Program-made: the position numbers and the translations under genes
Shown here: positions 45,251 to 54,275 of the stretch, in pieces
Layout of the letters: the number at the start of each line of letters is the position of its first letter
How positions within the stretch are numbered: the stretch's first letter is position 1
Assembly: GCA_965228695.1 (NCBI GenBank)
Contig: CBDDIB010000002.1
Location: 4,402,001-4,466,000, forward strand
Reading direction: 5' to 3'
Length of the DNA: 64,000 nucleotides
From: JAJFJD01 sp965228695
GTDB taxonomy: Bacteria; Pseudomonadota; Alphaproteobacteria; UBA8366
Notes under the pieces: model-generated
What the model saw: the letters and a program-made list of their open reading frames with translations, nothing else
Told to the model about the DNA's origin: nothing
Database searches by the model: none

Positions 45251-46192
45251 ATGGCCGACGAAACGACTGCAACACAATTCCGATTTCTTGTTTGTATCGA
45301 CGGAACGGACGATTCATACCGTGGCGTCCACTACGCTGCGGAATACGGGCCCGAGCATGACATCTGCCTCTGCTATGTCCGCCCAATGGACCGAGGTCTC
45401 CGCAGCGGCGGCCTGAACGTCCGCATTGCACGCGAGAATATGCTGACCTGGGGCCTTGAGCTGCCGGGCATCAAATACCTGAAGAAGGGCCGCGATATTC
45501 TCATCGAACTCGGCGCCATGGGCCCCGATTGGGAAGAACAAGCCACGCATGTCGACGTCGAAGGCGACCCTCTCGGCGACAACAAGATCGAGTACATAGC
45601 GAAGAGCGGCAAGAAGATCATCCTGAAGCTCAAGGTCGCGTTCAACATCCCGGACGGGATCATCGAGCAAACCGAAGTCGCGCCCTATGACCTCATTATC
45701 GTGGGCGCATCGGAGCGATGGCGCAAACGCAAGACCATGTCCTTCTGGGATCCGGCGGTGGCGGAAAAAGTCGTCGATAATGCGCCCTGCCCGGTCCTTG
45801 TCGCGCGCCAACTCGATGCGGCGCGCGGTCACCTGCTTTGCACCGACGGTTCCGAACACGCAAACGATTCGCTCCGCAAAAATCTGTTTCTCGTAACGCA
45901 CGGCAACGCACCGGTTTCGATCATGACCGTGGCCGCCGACGTCGAGGGCGAGGAAGAAGCCACGGCGAACCTGCAAGCTTTGCGTGACATCCTGACCGAG
46001 AAAAACATAACGGTAAAAGACAGCTACATCCGCGTGGGCGACCCGGCGGAGAACATCTCCGATGTCGGCGAGGGCTATTCGGTGATCGTGGTCGCCGAAA
46101 CCGCCAAATCGCCCTGGCATCGATTATTCAAAGGCAGCGTCTCGACCGACGTACTGCAGAAGTCGGATACATCGGTGATGGTGGTGCGCTAG
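45251..46192 (+). CDS. Tandem universal stress protein with an inserted loop
   Basis: A 313-residue protein with two Usp domains. Domain 1 (FRFLVCIDGTDDSYRGVHYA to PCPVLVARQ) carries an extra 55-65 residues between strand 2 and the C-terminal signature (roughly residues 75-135, with KKGRDILIELGAMGPDWEEQ), and its nucleotide loop reads VGASERWRKRK. Domain 2 (GHLLCTDGSEHANDSL to SVMVVR) ends VVAETAKSPWHRLFKGSVS. Strong AGGAGGGG ribosome site. Placed 17 bases after an SLC13 transporter, suggesting a regulatory partner. Stop TAG overlaps the amidase stop on the other strand within CTAG. Confidence 0.88.
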   Translation: MADETTATQFRFLVCIDGTDDSYRGVHYAAEYGPEHDICLCYVRPMDRGLRSGGLNVRIARENMLTWGLELPGIKYLKKGRDILIELGAMGPDWEEQATHVDVEGDPLGDNKIEYIAKSGKKIILKLKVAFNIPDGIIEQTEVAPYDLIIVGASERWRKRKTMSFWDPAVAEKVVDNAPCPVLVARQLDAARGHLLCTDGSEHANDSLRKNLFLVTHGNAPVSIMTVAADVEGEEEATANLQALRDILTEKNITVKDSYIRVGDPAENISDVGEGYSVIVVAETAKSPWHRLFKGSVSTDVLQKSDTSVMVVR

Positions 46193-47358
46193 CCCCGGAT
46201 TGCCGCCGCCAGCGCGAGAAGCTTTTCGTCCGCATTCGCCGGCCCGATCAACGACAGGCCGACCGGCGCGCCGTCGATGTCGCCAAGCGGCAGCGAAACC
46301 TGCGGCAACCCGGCCCCGCCTGCGATACAGGTCAGCAGCGAGATGCGCGCACGCATATCCCACATATCGCTTTGGCTCAGCCCTTTGAGCGGTGCCGGTC
46401 CCGGCGCGGTCGGCAAGGCAATCACGCTTTCGGGCGTGAATATTTCGGCCATTCGCGCGCAATGCGCCTGCCGCACCGGCGCTACCGCCTCGACATCGGC
46501 GTCCGAAATCGTGGCCGAATCGCAAAATCGCTGCGCCACGTCGAAGCCGAAGCGCGGGTTCGTCGCGTCGACCCATGCGGCAAAGGATTTCGTCGCCTCC
46601 CACGACTGCACCGTGCCCATCGCGGCGCGCCAATCCTTCAGGTCCGTCGGACAGACGCGAACCGGTTCGGATGTTTCCGCCATCGCCCGGACCTTTTCCA
46701 AGGGGCCGGCCAGAGCAGCGGAAACCGCCTCGCCCGCCACGGCAAAGGCATCTTCCGCCACGAGCAGCCGGAAAGACGGCGCCGTCTCGACGGTGCTGCC
46801 GAACAGTACCGCGCCCGCCCGTGCCAGGATCGACGGATCGCGCGCGAACCAGCCGATGGTGTCGAAGCTCGCCGACTGTTCGAGGATGCCTTCGAGCGCA
46901 ATTCGATTATGCGTCGGCCGCTGACCATAAAGACCGCAGAAACTAGACGGGATGCGCACCGAGCCCCCGGTATCGCTGCCAAGCGCGAAATCAACCAAGC
47001 CGCCCGCCACGGCGGAGGCCGACCCGCTCGAGGAGCCGCCAGGAACGCGGTCCGGCGCGGCAGGGTTCACCGGTGTTCCGTAATGCGCGTTGACCCCCAG
47101 GATGCCGCGTGTCAATTCGTCGGTGATCGTCTTGCCGATCAGCGTCGCCCCGGCATCGAGCAGTTTCTGAACGACCGGCGCATGGTTGGCTGCGGGCTCA
47201 TGCGTCCGCGCCCAATCCGGATTGCCGCCGCCGGTGACATGCCCGGCGATATCGAAGATGTCCTTCGCCGCGAATCTCAGACCGGCAAGCGGCCCCACCG
47301 CCGCCCCCTTCACGTAAACCTGACTGCCGGGAACGAAGGCGTTAAGCGGATCGGCCAT
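46189..47358 (-). CDS. Amidase signature family hydrolase
   Basis: A 389-residue amidase-signature enzyme with the Ser-cisSer-Lys triad: Lys32 in FAAKDIFDIAGHVTGGGN, cis-Ser in PGGSSSGSASAV and the nucleophilic Ser in GSDTGGSVRIPSSF. It hydrolyses an amide to acid and ammonia; it is shorter than typical amidases (450-500 aa). It follows the thiolase and DUF35 genes on the minus strand, with a 36-base gap to the latter. Its substrate may be related to compounds handled by the surrounding dioxygenases and transporters. Confidence 0.93.
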   Translation of the reverse strand: MADPLNAFVPGSQVYVKGAAVGPLAGLRFAAKDIFDIAGHVTGGGNPDWARTHEPAANHAPVVQKLLDAGATLIGKTITDELTRGILGVNAHYGTPVNPAAPDRVPGGSSSGSASAVAGGLVDFALGSDTGGSVRIPSSFCGLYGQRPTHNRIALEGILEQSASFDTIGWFARDPSILARAGAVLFGSTVETAPSFRLLVAEDAFAVAGEAVSAALAGPLEKVRAMAETSEPVRVCPTDLKDWRAAMGTVQSWEATKSFAAWVDATNPRFGFDVAQRFCDSATISDADVEAVAPVRQAHCARMAEIFTPESVIALPTAPGPAPLKGLSQSDMWDMRARISLLTCIAGGAGLPQVSLPLGDIDGAPVGLSLIGPANADEKLLALAAAIRG

Positions 47359-47394
47359 GGCGTTTCCTTGCGTTTTGCGCGACGCCCGGGCGGC

Positions 47395-47919
47395 CTAGTC
47401 CTGCGGATAGCGCCAGGGCGTGTCCGGCTGGTCGGCCGCCTCGTCGAGCGTCCATTGCGGCAACGATAGCCCCTCCGCGACATCGGTAAAGACCATCTTC
47501 ATACGCGACCCGATGCCGACCCGCTTCATCAGGTTTGGCGGCGCGAAGGCGCCATCCTCGGCGACGAGATTGCCGGCGACGCGCAACGCCTCCTCCGCGC
47601 TCGGCTCGCCCCGCTGGGTATCCAACTCGACGATCAGCGTCATATACGGCACGCGGTCCTTGAAAGCCGGCTGGATCGGGTGATGCACCTCGTTATAGGA
47701 GTGGACGGCACCCTTCGCCTCGACCGGCACCCATTCGGACTCCAGGCTACCGCAATGGTGGCAGGCCGCCCCCGGCGGATAGCGGATAATGCCGCAGTTG
47801 CTGCACTTCTGGAGATGGAAGTCATGCGCGGCCGCGTGTTTGAAATACGCCGTATTCTCGATATCGAGTTCGCTGACCGTGAGCGTCATGCCGAGATAGT
47901 CGCCTTTAAGTCCTGACAT
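47395..47919 (-). CDS. DUF35 zinc-ribbon/OB-fold partner of a thiolase
   Basis: A 174-residue OB-fold protein with a rubredoxin-like zinc ribbon: CSNCGIIRYP (about residues 39-48) and CHHCGSLESEW (about 53-63), followed by the OB-fold (VEAKGAVHSYNEVHH). DUF35 proteins pair with thiolase-fold enzymes; ChsH2 with Ltp2 forms a steroid side-chain aldolase. The ORF stops 13 bases downstream of the thiolase gene and is translated from the same transcript. Its partner is therefore the adjacent thiolase-fold gene at 47933. Confidence 0.9.
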   Translation of the reverse strand: MSGLKGDYLGMTLTVSELDIENTAYFKHAAAHDFHLQKCSNCGIIRYPPGAACHHCGSLESEWVPVEAKGAVHSYNEVHHPIQPAFKDRVPYMTLIVELDTQRGEPSAEEALRVAGNLVAEDGAFAPPNLMKRVGIGSRMKMVFTDVAEGLSLPQWTLDEAADQPDTPWRYPQD

Positions 47920-47932
47920 TGGTCTTCCTCCC

Positions 47933-49192
47933 TCAGTCGCCGCGCCGCATGACCATGGCCGAGCCGACCCCCGGCGTCGCCCATCCCATGTTGCAGGTCA
48001 GTTCCGGGTCCTTGACCGCCCGGCAACCGCCCTCGCTGTAATCGTGAGTGTGCTGCTTTTTTCCGTCCGGCCCGACCGGGCATGAATCGTCTACCTCACC
48101 GCGCAGTTGCCGGACATTCTCGATGACCATGTTCATGCCGTGGGTATACCCCTCGCAGAGATGCCCGCCGGCGGTATTGTTCGGCCGCTTCCCGCCGAGT
48201 TCGATGATGCCGCTGCTGACATAGTCGCCGCCCTCGCCCTTCTTACAAAAGCCGTAGTCTTCGAGTTGCAGCATCGCGGTGAAGGTGAAAGCGTCGTAGG
48301 ATCCGGTGATGTCGATGTCGTCGGGGCCGACCCCGGCGTTCTTCCACAGGATATCCTTGGCGTAGTGCCCCGCCACGGTGGAGATCGGGCCGTGCTGGTA
48401 GTGCACTTCCGGCCGCGGCTTGCAACAACGGCCGACCACGGCCCGGATCAACGGCGCGCGGTGCGGGCTGTCCTTCGCCCGGTCCGCACGGGTGACGATG
48501 ATCGCCGTCGCGTTATCGGTTTCCACGCAGCAGTCGAGAAGATGGAGCGGCTTGCAGATCATCCGGCTGCCGACCACTTCCTCCACCGTAAAACGTTTCT
48601 TGTAATACGCCTTCGGATTGTTCGAGGCGTGCTTGCTGTGCGCCACCTTCACATGGGCGACCTGTTCCGGCGTCGTGCCGTAGTCGTACATGTGCCGCAT
48701 GAAGGTGAAGCTGAATCGCTGCCCCGCGCTTTGCCAGCCGTAGGCGCGCTCGTGCAAGGCGTCGCCGGTGACAGGTACTGCCGACCGCGCGCCGGTGCCG
48801 CCGATCCGAACCTCGCTGTAGCCGTTCATCGACCGGAATATCACCACCGCGTTGCACATTCCGGCCTCGATCACGCCGGTGGCGATGCCGATCAGCGCCT
48901 CGGTCGAGGATCCGCCGCCGTTTACGTCCATGTAGAAATTCGGCCGGATGCCGAGGTCCCCCGCGATGACCGGCGACGCCGTCGAATCGTTGCCCGAATA
49001 GGACAACATGCCGTCGATGTCGGCGGGCGTCATGCCCGCGTCCTTGATCGCATTACTGATCGCCCAACAGGCGAGCGCCCGGGTCGTGCGGCCCGAACCG
49101 CGCGCATAGCTGGTCTCGCCAATCCCGGTGATTGCGTATTGATCCTGCAGATGCTTCGGCGTGCTGGCGTCGATATCGCTGGTTTGCGCCAT
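47933..49192 (-). CDS. Thiolase-fold protein lacking the nucleophilic Cys (SCP-x/Ltp2-like)
   Basis: A 419-residue thiolase-fold protein. Start segment AITGIGETSYARGSGRTTRA and C-terminal GGHLCEGYTHGMNMVIENVR identify the SCP-x/acetyl-CoA acetyltransferase-like group. The usual nucleophile segment (xxxCASG) reads VNGGGSSTEALIG, so the catalytic Cys is absent. Ltp2-type aldolases, which also work with a DUF35 partner, share this loss. The enzyme could therefore catalyse a retro-aldol cleavage of an acyl-CoA rather than thiolysis. The start ATG at 49192 leads the minus-strand unit thiolase-DUF35-amidase. Confidence 0.85.
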   Translation of the reverse strand: MAQTSDIDASTPKHLQDQYAITGIGETSYARGSGRTTRALACWAISNAIKDAGMTPADIDGMLSYSGNDSTASPVIAGDLGIRPNFYMDVNGGGSSTEALIGIATGVIEAGMCNAVVIFRSMNGYSEVRIGGTGARSAVPVTGDALHERAYGWQSAGQRFSFTFMRHMYDYGTTPEQVAHVKVAHSKHASNNPKAYYKKRFTVEEVVGSRMICKPLHLLDCCVETDNATAIIVTRADRAKDSPHRAPLIRAVVGRCCKPRPEVHYQHGPISTVAGHYAKDILWKNAGVGPDDIDITGSYDAFTFTAMLQLEDYGFCKKGEGGDYVSSGIIELGGKRPNNTAGGHLCEGYTHGMNMVIENVRQLRGEVDDSCPVGPDGKKQHTHDYSEGGCRAVKDPELTCNMGWATPGVGSAMVMRRGD

Positions 49193-49336
49193 GTGATGTC
49201 CTCCCTCGCCGTCCGATGAACTGTCGGGTAATCCTAACGAGACTCCGCCCTCCGGCCCAAATCGCGCCCCTCGGCCCGGTTGGCGAGGAAGGTGCGGATT
49301 GTTCTATTATTGGGCATTACAGGAGGACACAGCCCC

Positions 49337-50416
49337 ATGGCCACCGACACTCGCCGCCTCGGCGGCACCGCCGATAATCCCGTCCGCGCCGCGCTGCCCA
49401 GCGCCTGGTACGGCAAGAACCTCACCGACGATACGTCCTGGATCTGGCAAATCGCACCCGAGCATGTCGACGAGCTCGACGCCGCGTTGCGCAAGTCCAA
49501 GGAGAAAGGGTTGGCCGAGCAAGAGGTCACCAAGGACGATTTCGAAATCCCCGGTTTCGGGAAAGAAATCGACCGGATGATCCATGAGTTGGAATACGGC
49601 CGCGGATTCGTGCTCATGCGCGGCTTTCCGGTCGACCGCTACGACTATGCCGACCTGCGCCGCATCTACTGGGGCATCGGCGTCAATATCGGTCCGGCGG
49701 AATCGCAGAACATCAAAGGCGAGCTGATCCAGGAAATCACCGACCTTGGCTTCGACTACGGCAAAAGCGAACATCGCGGCAGCATGTCCTCGGCCGAGTT
49801 GCGCCCACATTGCGACCCGACCGACATCGTCGCGCTGCTCTGCCTGCGGACGGCAAGAACCGGCGGCGAGAGCAAAATTCGCAGCGCGATGACGATCTAC
49901 AACGAAGTCTTGGACAAGCATCCGGAATTCCTGCCGATCCTGCATCGCGGATTTCATTATGAACTCGATGGCAAGGGGCCACTTGGCGAGCCGGACGAGG
50001 TGACGCATCGCATCCCGGTCTATAGCTGGCACCAGGGTTATCTTTCCAGCCGGTTCAATCAAAAGGCCCTGGAAACGGGTCACCAGAAGATGGGTCAGCC
50101 GCTGACGGAGCTGGAACAGGCCGCCGTCGACTTCGTCGGCGAAACCGCGGTGCGCGAGGACGTGGAACTATCGATGACCTTCGAGCCCGGCGATATCCAA
50201 TGGCTCAACAACTACGTGATGATGCACTCACGGGCTGAATTCGACGATCACGACGACCCGGCACAGCGCCGCCTGCTGCTGCGCCTGTGGCTGAACCATG
50301 CAGGCGCGCGGCCGCTCGACGACGAATTCTGCAACCGCGTGCTGGCCGGCCCGCGCAAGGGCGTCATCCCACGCGACCCAACCTATCGCCCCGAAGAACT
50401 GAAGCGCCGCGCCTGA
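49337..50416 (+). CDS. TauD/TfdA family dioxygenase, tandem copy 1
   Basis: A 359-residue Fe(II)/2-oxoglutarate dioxygenase. HxD is in LRPHCDPTDIVALL (about residue 160), the distal His in NYVMMHSRAEFDDH, and the following Arg in RRLLLRLWLNHAG binds 2-oxoglutarate. The ATG at 49337 has AGGAGG 10 bases upstream; the open frame to 49280 is not used. One base separates its TGA from the next ATG. Together with copy 2 it forms a tandem pair with an N-terminal extension not seen in typical 280-residue TauD proteins. Confidence 0.9.
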   Translation: MATDTRRLGGTADNPVRAALPSAWYGKNLTDDTSWIWQIAPEHVDELDAALRKSKEKGLAEQEVTKDDFEIPGFGKEIDRMIHELEYGRGFVLMRGFPVDRYDYADLRRIYWGIGVNIGPAESQNIKGELIQEITDLGFDYGKSEHRGSMSSAELRPHCDPTDIVALLCLRTARTGGESKIRSAMTIYNEVLDKHPEFLPILHRGFHYELDGKGPLGEPDEVTHRIPVYSWHQGYLSSRFNQKALETGHQKMGQPLTELEQAAVDFVGETAVREDVELSMTFEPGDIQWLNNYVMMHSRAEFDDHDDPAQRRLLLRLWLNHAGARPLDDEFCNRVLAGPRKGVIPRDPTYRPEELKRRA

Positions 50417-50417
50417 T

Positions 50418-51443
50418 ATGGCCAAGTGCACCATCGTTCGACGCGAACCGGTCACCGATGCGTCGGCATGGCGCGCCGAAGAGATGGCCGCCGACCGCCG
50501 GTGGATACGTCAACTGAGCGAGGCCGAAGCGGACGAGTTGCAGAGCGCCGTGACCGAAAGCGACGGAATAATGCCGGACGGTACGCCGAAATTCGTCAAG
50601 ACGCCCGCAATGACCGCCTTCGCTCAAGAAATCCTCGCAGAGTTGGAGGATGGGCGGGGCTTCGTGCTGGTGCGCGGCATGCCGTTGGAGGGTCTCGATG
50701 AGAGCGCGCTACGGCAATTGTACCGGGCCTTCGGCGCCTATCTCGGCACGGCGATCACACAGGACAATCGCGGCCGCTGGATCGTAGAGATCACGGACAA
50801 GGGCGTGCCCTACGGTCCCGGCGTGCGTGGCGGCAAGACCCGGGCCTTCCTCCATCCGCATAACGACGCGACCGACGTGGTCGCCCTGTTCTGTATCCGG
50901 CCGGCGCGCGAGGGGGGCGAAAGCTGCATCGCCAGCGCCATGACCATGTTCAACACGGTCCTTGCGGAGCACCCCGAGTATCTCGACCTGTTGTTCGACG
51001 GGTACCATCACAACATGCGGGGCGAAGGGGTGCGCGGCGACCCAAACGAGGTCACGGACAACGCCATTCCAATATTCAGCCAGTTTGCCGGACGTCTGTC
51101 CTGTCACTTCAACCGCCGCCTGATCGTGCAAGGCGCGGAGAAGAGCGGTCGAACGCTCAGCACGACCGAATTGGCCGCGCTCGATTATGTGAACGACCTG
51201 GCGTTGCGCGACGGCATCCGTCTCGATATGGAATTCCAACGGGGCGACGTTCAACTGCTCAACAACCACATGATCATGCATTCCCGGCGCGACTACGAAG
51301 ACTTCGACGATCCGGCGCTGAAACGCCGGCTGCTTCGGCTCTGGCTCAACGTCCCGAACGGCAGGCCGCTGGCGCCCGACTTCGCCGACCGCACCAACGG
51401 CGGTCCGCGCGGCGGCATGCGCGTGCTGCCGGAGCACCGATAG
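50418..51443 (+). CDS. TauD/TfdA family dioxygenase, tandem copy 2
   Basis: A 341-residue paralogue of the preceding gene. HxD is in FLHPHNDATDVVALF, the distal His in NNHMIMHSRRDYED, followed by RRLLRLWLNVPNGRPL. Shared blocks with copy 1 include GGES-I-SAMT, HP(E)-L-hydrophobic and PNEVT-IPIFS. The two may form a heteromeric or divided-labour pair on one substrate. Starts 1 base after copy 1 stops, so it is translationally coupled. An N-formylglutamate amidohydrolase-like gene follows 82 bases later. Confidence 0.9.
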   Translation: MAKCTIVRREPVTDASAWRAEEMAADRRWIRQLSEAEADELQSAVTESDGIMPDGTPKFVKTPAMTAFAQEILAELEDGRGFVLVRGMPLEGLDESALRQLYRAFGAYLGTAITQDNRGRWIVEITDKGVPYGPGVRGGKTRAFLHPHNDATDVVALFCIRPAREGGESCIASAMTMFNTVLAEHPEYLDLLFDGYHHNMRGEGVRGDPNEVTDNAIPIFSQFAGRLSCHFNRRLIVQGAEKSGRTLSTTELAALDYVNDLALRDGIRLDMEFQRGDVQLLNNHMIMHSRRDYEDFDDPALKRRLLRLWLNVPNGRPLAPDFADRTNGGPRGGMRVLPEHR

Positions 51444-51525
51444 CCGCAAGCGCCCTCCCCTCGACAGGCCGCCACGCATCTGGAATTGTTATCGGAAATC
51501 GAGAACGCAATTCAGGGAGAACGTC

Positions 51526-52377
51526 GTGCAGGATCCGGTCATCGTACGGCAGCCGACGGGGGACGTGGCACCCGTCGTGTTCGATTCCCCGCATAGCGGC
51601 ACCCACTACCCCGACGATTTCGAGTATGCCGTTCCGCTGACCACGTTGCGGAAAGGCGAGGACGCCTTCATCGACGATATCTTCTCCGCCGCGCCGGACC
51701 ATGGCGCGACGCTGATCGCGGCGACTTTTGCCCGCATGTATATCGACCCCAACCGCGCCGCGACCGATCTCGACCCGGCCAGCATCGACGGCGTTTGGGA
51801 CGGCCCCATCGAAATGACCGACAAGGCGCGCGGCGGCGCCGGACTGATCCGCACCGTTTCGGTCGACGGCACGACCCGGCTTTACGATCGGAAGCTCACG
51901 CCGGAAGAGGTTCGCCATCGCATCGAGCATTATTGGACGCCCTATCATGCCGCCGTCCTGTCGGCACTGGATGCCGCCTATGACTGCTTCGGCGGCGTCT
52001 GGCATATCGATTGCCATTCGACGCCCGGCGTCTGGCCGTCGGTCTACGAAAAGGCGGGCGAGCCGAACCCGAACGACTACACCCTCGGTGACCGGGACGG
52101 AACCACCGCCAGCGCCGAGTTCACCGAACTGGTCCGCGAAACGCTGTCCGGTCTCGGATACAGGGTCGCCGTCAATGACGGGCAGAAAGGCGTCGAACTG
52201 GTGCGGGCCTATAGCGATCCCGCGAAGAACCGCCACAGCCTGCAAATCGAGATCAACCGCCGGCTTTATATGGACGAGGAGAAGATCCGGAAATCCGACG
52301 ACTATGCGAACCAACAAGCGGCGATAACCAAGCTGATCGAAACCGTCTGCGCCTACGCCCGCGACCAAATACGCTAG
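51526..52377 (+). CDS. N-formylglutamate amidohydrolase family protein
   Basis: A 283-residue zinc hydrolase of the N-formylglutamate amidohydrolase family. Zn-binding/catalytic segments are FDSPHSGTHYPDDF near residue 17 and HIDCHSTPGVWP near 160. HutG2-type members remove formyl from N-formylglutamate at the end of histidine breakdown, but there are no hut genes here, so the substrate is open. The GTG start at 51526 has GGGAG 6 bases upstream. Follows the dioxygenase pair and may process a formylated product. Confidence 0.88.
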   Translation: MQDPVIVRQPTGDVAPVVFDSPHSGTHYPDDFEYAVPLTTLRKGEDAFIDDIFSAAPDHGATLIAATFARMYIDPNRAATDLDPASIDGVWDGPIEMTDKARGGAGLIRTVSVDGTTRLYDRKLTPEEVRHRIEHYWTPYHAAVLSALDAAYDCFGGVWHIDCHSTPGVWPSVYEKAGEPNPNDYTLGDRDGTTASAEFTELVRETLSGLGYRVAVNDGQKGVELVRAYSDPAKNRHSLQIEINRRLYMDEEKIRKSDDYANQQAAITKLIETVCAYARDQIR

Positions 52378-52383
52378 CCTGCC

Positions 52384-53634
52384 TCAGTCCCGCGAGCCGT
52401 GCCGGTCGCCGGGCAGTTCGTTCGGCCGCATCAGCTGAAAGGCGACGAGCGTCAGCAGCATCAGGCCGGCGATCAGACCGAACGCCATGCTCCATCCTTG
52501 CGGCGACATTCCGCCCGCCCTGTCGAGGGTCCAGCCCACGACGAGCGGCCCGAAGAAGCCCCCGCCGTAGCCCAACATGGAATGCACCGCGAGGGTCGCG
52601 CCGCGCCGTTCGGGGTCCGCATTGCCGGCGGTCCCGGCGGTGAGCGACGAGGAATCGAGCCAGATGACGGCGCCATAGGCCAGGACCATCGCCACGGCGA
52701 GGCCATAGGTCAGCGTTCCGACGTAACCGATCGTAACGCCCAACAGCACGGATAGGGTCAGCGCCACGGCGATCAGCCGCCGCCGCCCGAACCGGATCGA
52801 CGCCTCGTTGCCGACAATGCTGGCGCCGGTTCCCAACAAGGCCATCGCCGTGGCCACCACCGTCGGCGCGATCCATTTGCTGGCTTCACCGGTCTGCGCG
52901 GCGACATAGGCGAGGAAGGCGACGCTCCACCCGCGCAGGGCGTTCATCTCCCAGGTGTGGAAACAGTAGACGAAGGCATAGGCCATGGCCGACCGGTTCC
53001 GAAAGACCGGACGAAAATCGAATAGGCCCGCCCTCTCTTTCGCGGCCGCGCCATCCGGTGTCCGGGCCGGTGCGAAGACGGCGACGATCAATCCCGCCGC
53101 GAAAGCGCACCCACCGGCCACCGCAAAGGCGCCTTGCCACCCGGCGAAGGTCTGTACCAGATCGGCAAAAACGAAAGACAAGGCTCCCGCGATCCCGACA
53201 CCGGCCGCATGTCCCGCGACGGCGCGCGACATGAGACGCGCATCGACCCGGTCCGCCAGAAGTTTCAAACCGGTCATGTAGGTCCCAGCCCATCCGGCCC
53301 CGGCCAGCATCCGGCCGAGAACGGCGATCCAGAACCCGTCCGCGAAGGTGAACACGAAATGACCGGCAGCGATCAAGGACACGCCGCACAGATAGATGTG
53401 TTTTGCATCGATCCGGTCCGTCAGGGTGACGAGGATCGGAACGGCGACCGTATACGCGAGATAAAACAGCCCGGTGATCCAGCCTGCCTCGCTATTGTCG
53501 AGACCCCAGAGGGTCATCATGCCGGGCAACAACGCGGGCCACGTGTACGCGCCGATCTGAGCCAGCACTTGGCCCGCACAGACCAACGCGACGAGGCGGG
53601 CGGGCGAAATTCCAGCGCGATCGGCTGGCATCAT
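52384..53634 (-). CDS. MFS transporter
   Basis: A 416-residue protein with about 12 predicted spans and the MFS loop between helices 2 and 3 (TDRIDAKHIYLCGV). It has a long central loop region (RTPDGAAAKERAGLFDFRP). Substrate unknown. Convergent with the N-formylglutamate amidohydrolase gene, with only 6 bases between stops. It is transcribed away from the lipoprotein gene, with an 86-base gap before 53721. Confidence 0.9.
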   Translation of the reverse strand: MMPADRAGISPARLVALVCAGQVLAQIGAYTWPALLPGMMTLWGLDNSEAGWITGLFYLAYTVAVPILVTLTDRIDAKHIYLCGVSLIAAGHFVFTFADGFWIAVLGRMLAGAGWAGTYMTGLKLLADRVDARLMSRAVAGHAAGVGIAGALSFVFADLVQTFAGWQGAFAVAGGCAFAAGLIVAVFAPARTPDGAAAKERAGLFDFRPVFRNRSAMAYAFVYCFHTWEMNALRGWSVAFLAYVAAQTGEASKWIAPTVVATAMALLGTGASIVGNEASIRFGRRRLIAVALTLSVLLGVTIGYVGTLTYGLAVAMVLAYGAVIWLDSSSLTAGTAGNADPERRGATLAVHSMLGYGGGFFGPLVVGWTLDRAGGMSPQGWSMAFGLIAGLMLLTLVAFQLMRPNELPGDRHGSRD

Positions 53635-53720
53635 CGATCATCCATTAGGCAACGTGGACCACGACCCTGGCAGCAAGGTCCAGTCGAAACAAGACTCTGG
53701 AGGGAAAACCCGCGGCGGCG

Positions 53721-53999
53721 TCAGAGGCGGCAATCGTTGCCGTAATACCACCATTTCTGAATGAAGCCCTTCCGGTCGATGGTGAACCGGGTCTCGCAGA
53801 ACATGCCGACGACGACAGGGGTCTTGTATTCGAAGACCCGACCCCCGCCTCGAAGGGCCATGACCCCGTCCGGCCGCCCCCAAATCGAAACGAGCTGATG
53901 CGCGCCCCGGCCCTTCCAGCCATCGAGCCGCTGCTCGTAACGCTCGAAGGAGGGGCATCCGGCGACAAATAGGGCCAAAAATACGAATAATATCCGCAT
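53721..53999 (-). CDS. Small putative lipoprotein
   Basis: A 92-residue protein starting at ATG 53999 with a short signal (MRILFVFLALFVAGC), lipobox LFVAGC, Cys15. The mature part is hydrophilic with two more cysteines (FCETRF and NDCRL) and the segment VSIWGRPDGVMALRGGGRVF, which may resemble small outer-membrane lipoproteins. Function unknown. The longer frame to a TTG at 54032 would add a charged N-terminus unsuited to a signal peptide. Divergent from cspA by 276 bases. Confidence 0.65.
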   Translation of the reverse strand: MRILFVFLALFVAGCPSFERYEQRLDGWKGRGAHQLVSIWGRPDGVMALRGGGRVFEYKTPVVVGMFCETRFTIDRKGFIQKWWYYGNDCRL

Positions 54000-54275
54000 A
54001 ACCCATTGTTTTCTGCGAATGAGTTTAAGCAATCGTTAAGCTGGAGTTTACTTTTGGTGTTACACTCTCTATCTAATATAGGCGAGTTATTCGTTGTCCG
54101 GTCGCCCCTTGTTTGGTCGCATGCGTCTTGTAATCACGTTGTGATAGTCGGACGTCCGCGCGTCTGACCTAGTTGCTTTCAGACAGAGTTTTGCTCGTTT
54201 CTCAGGTGCCGCCGGTGAGCGCAAACCGCAGTATCGACAGTACCGTTTTCGACTACGTTGTAAGGAAATTAGACT

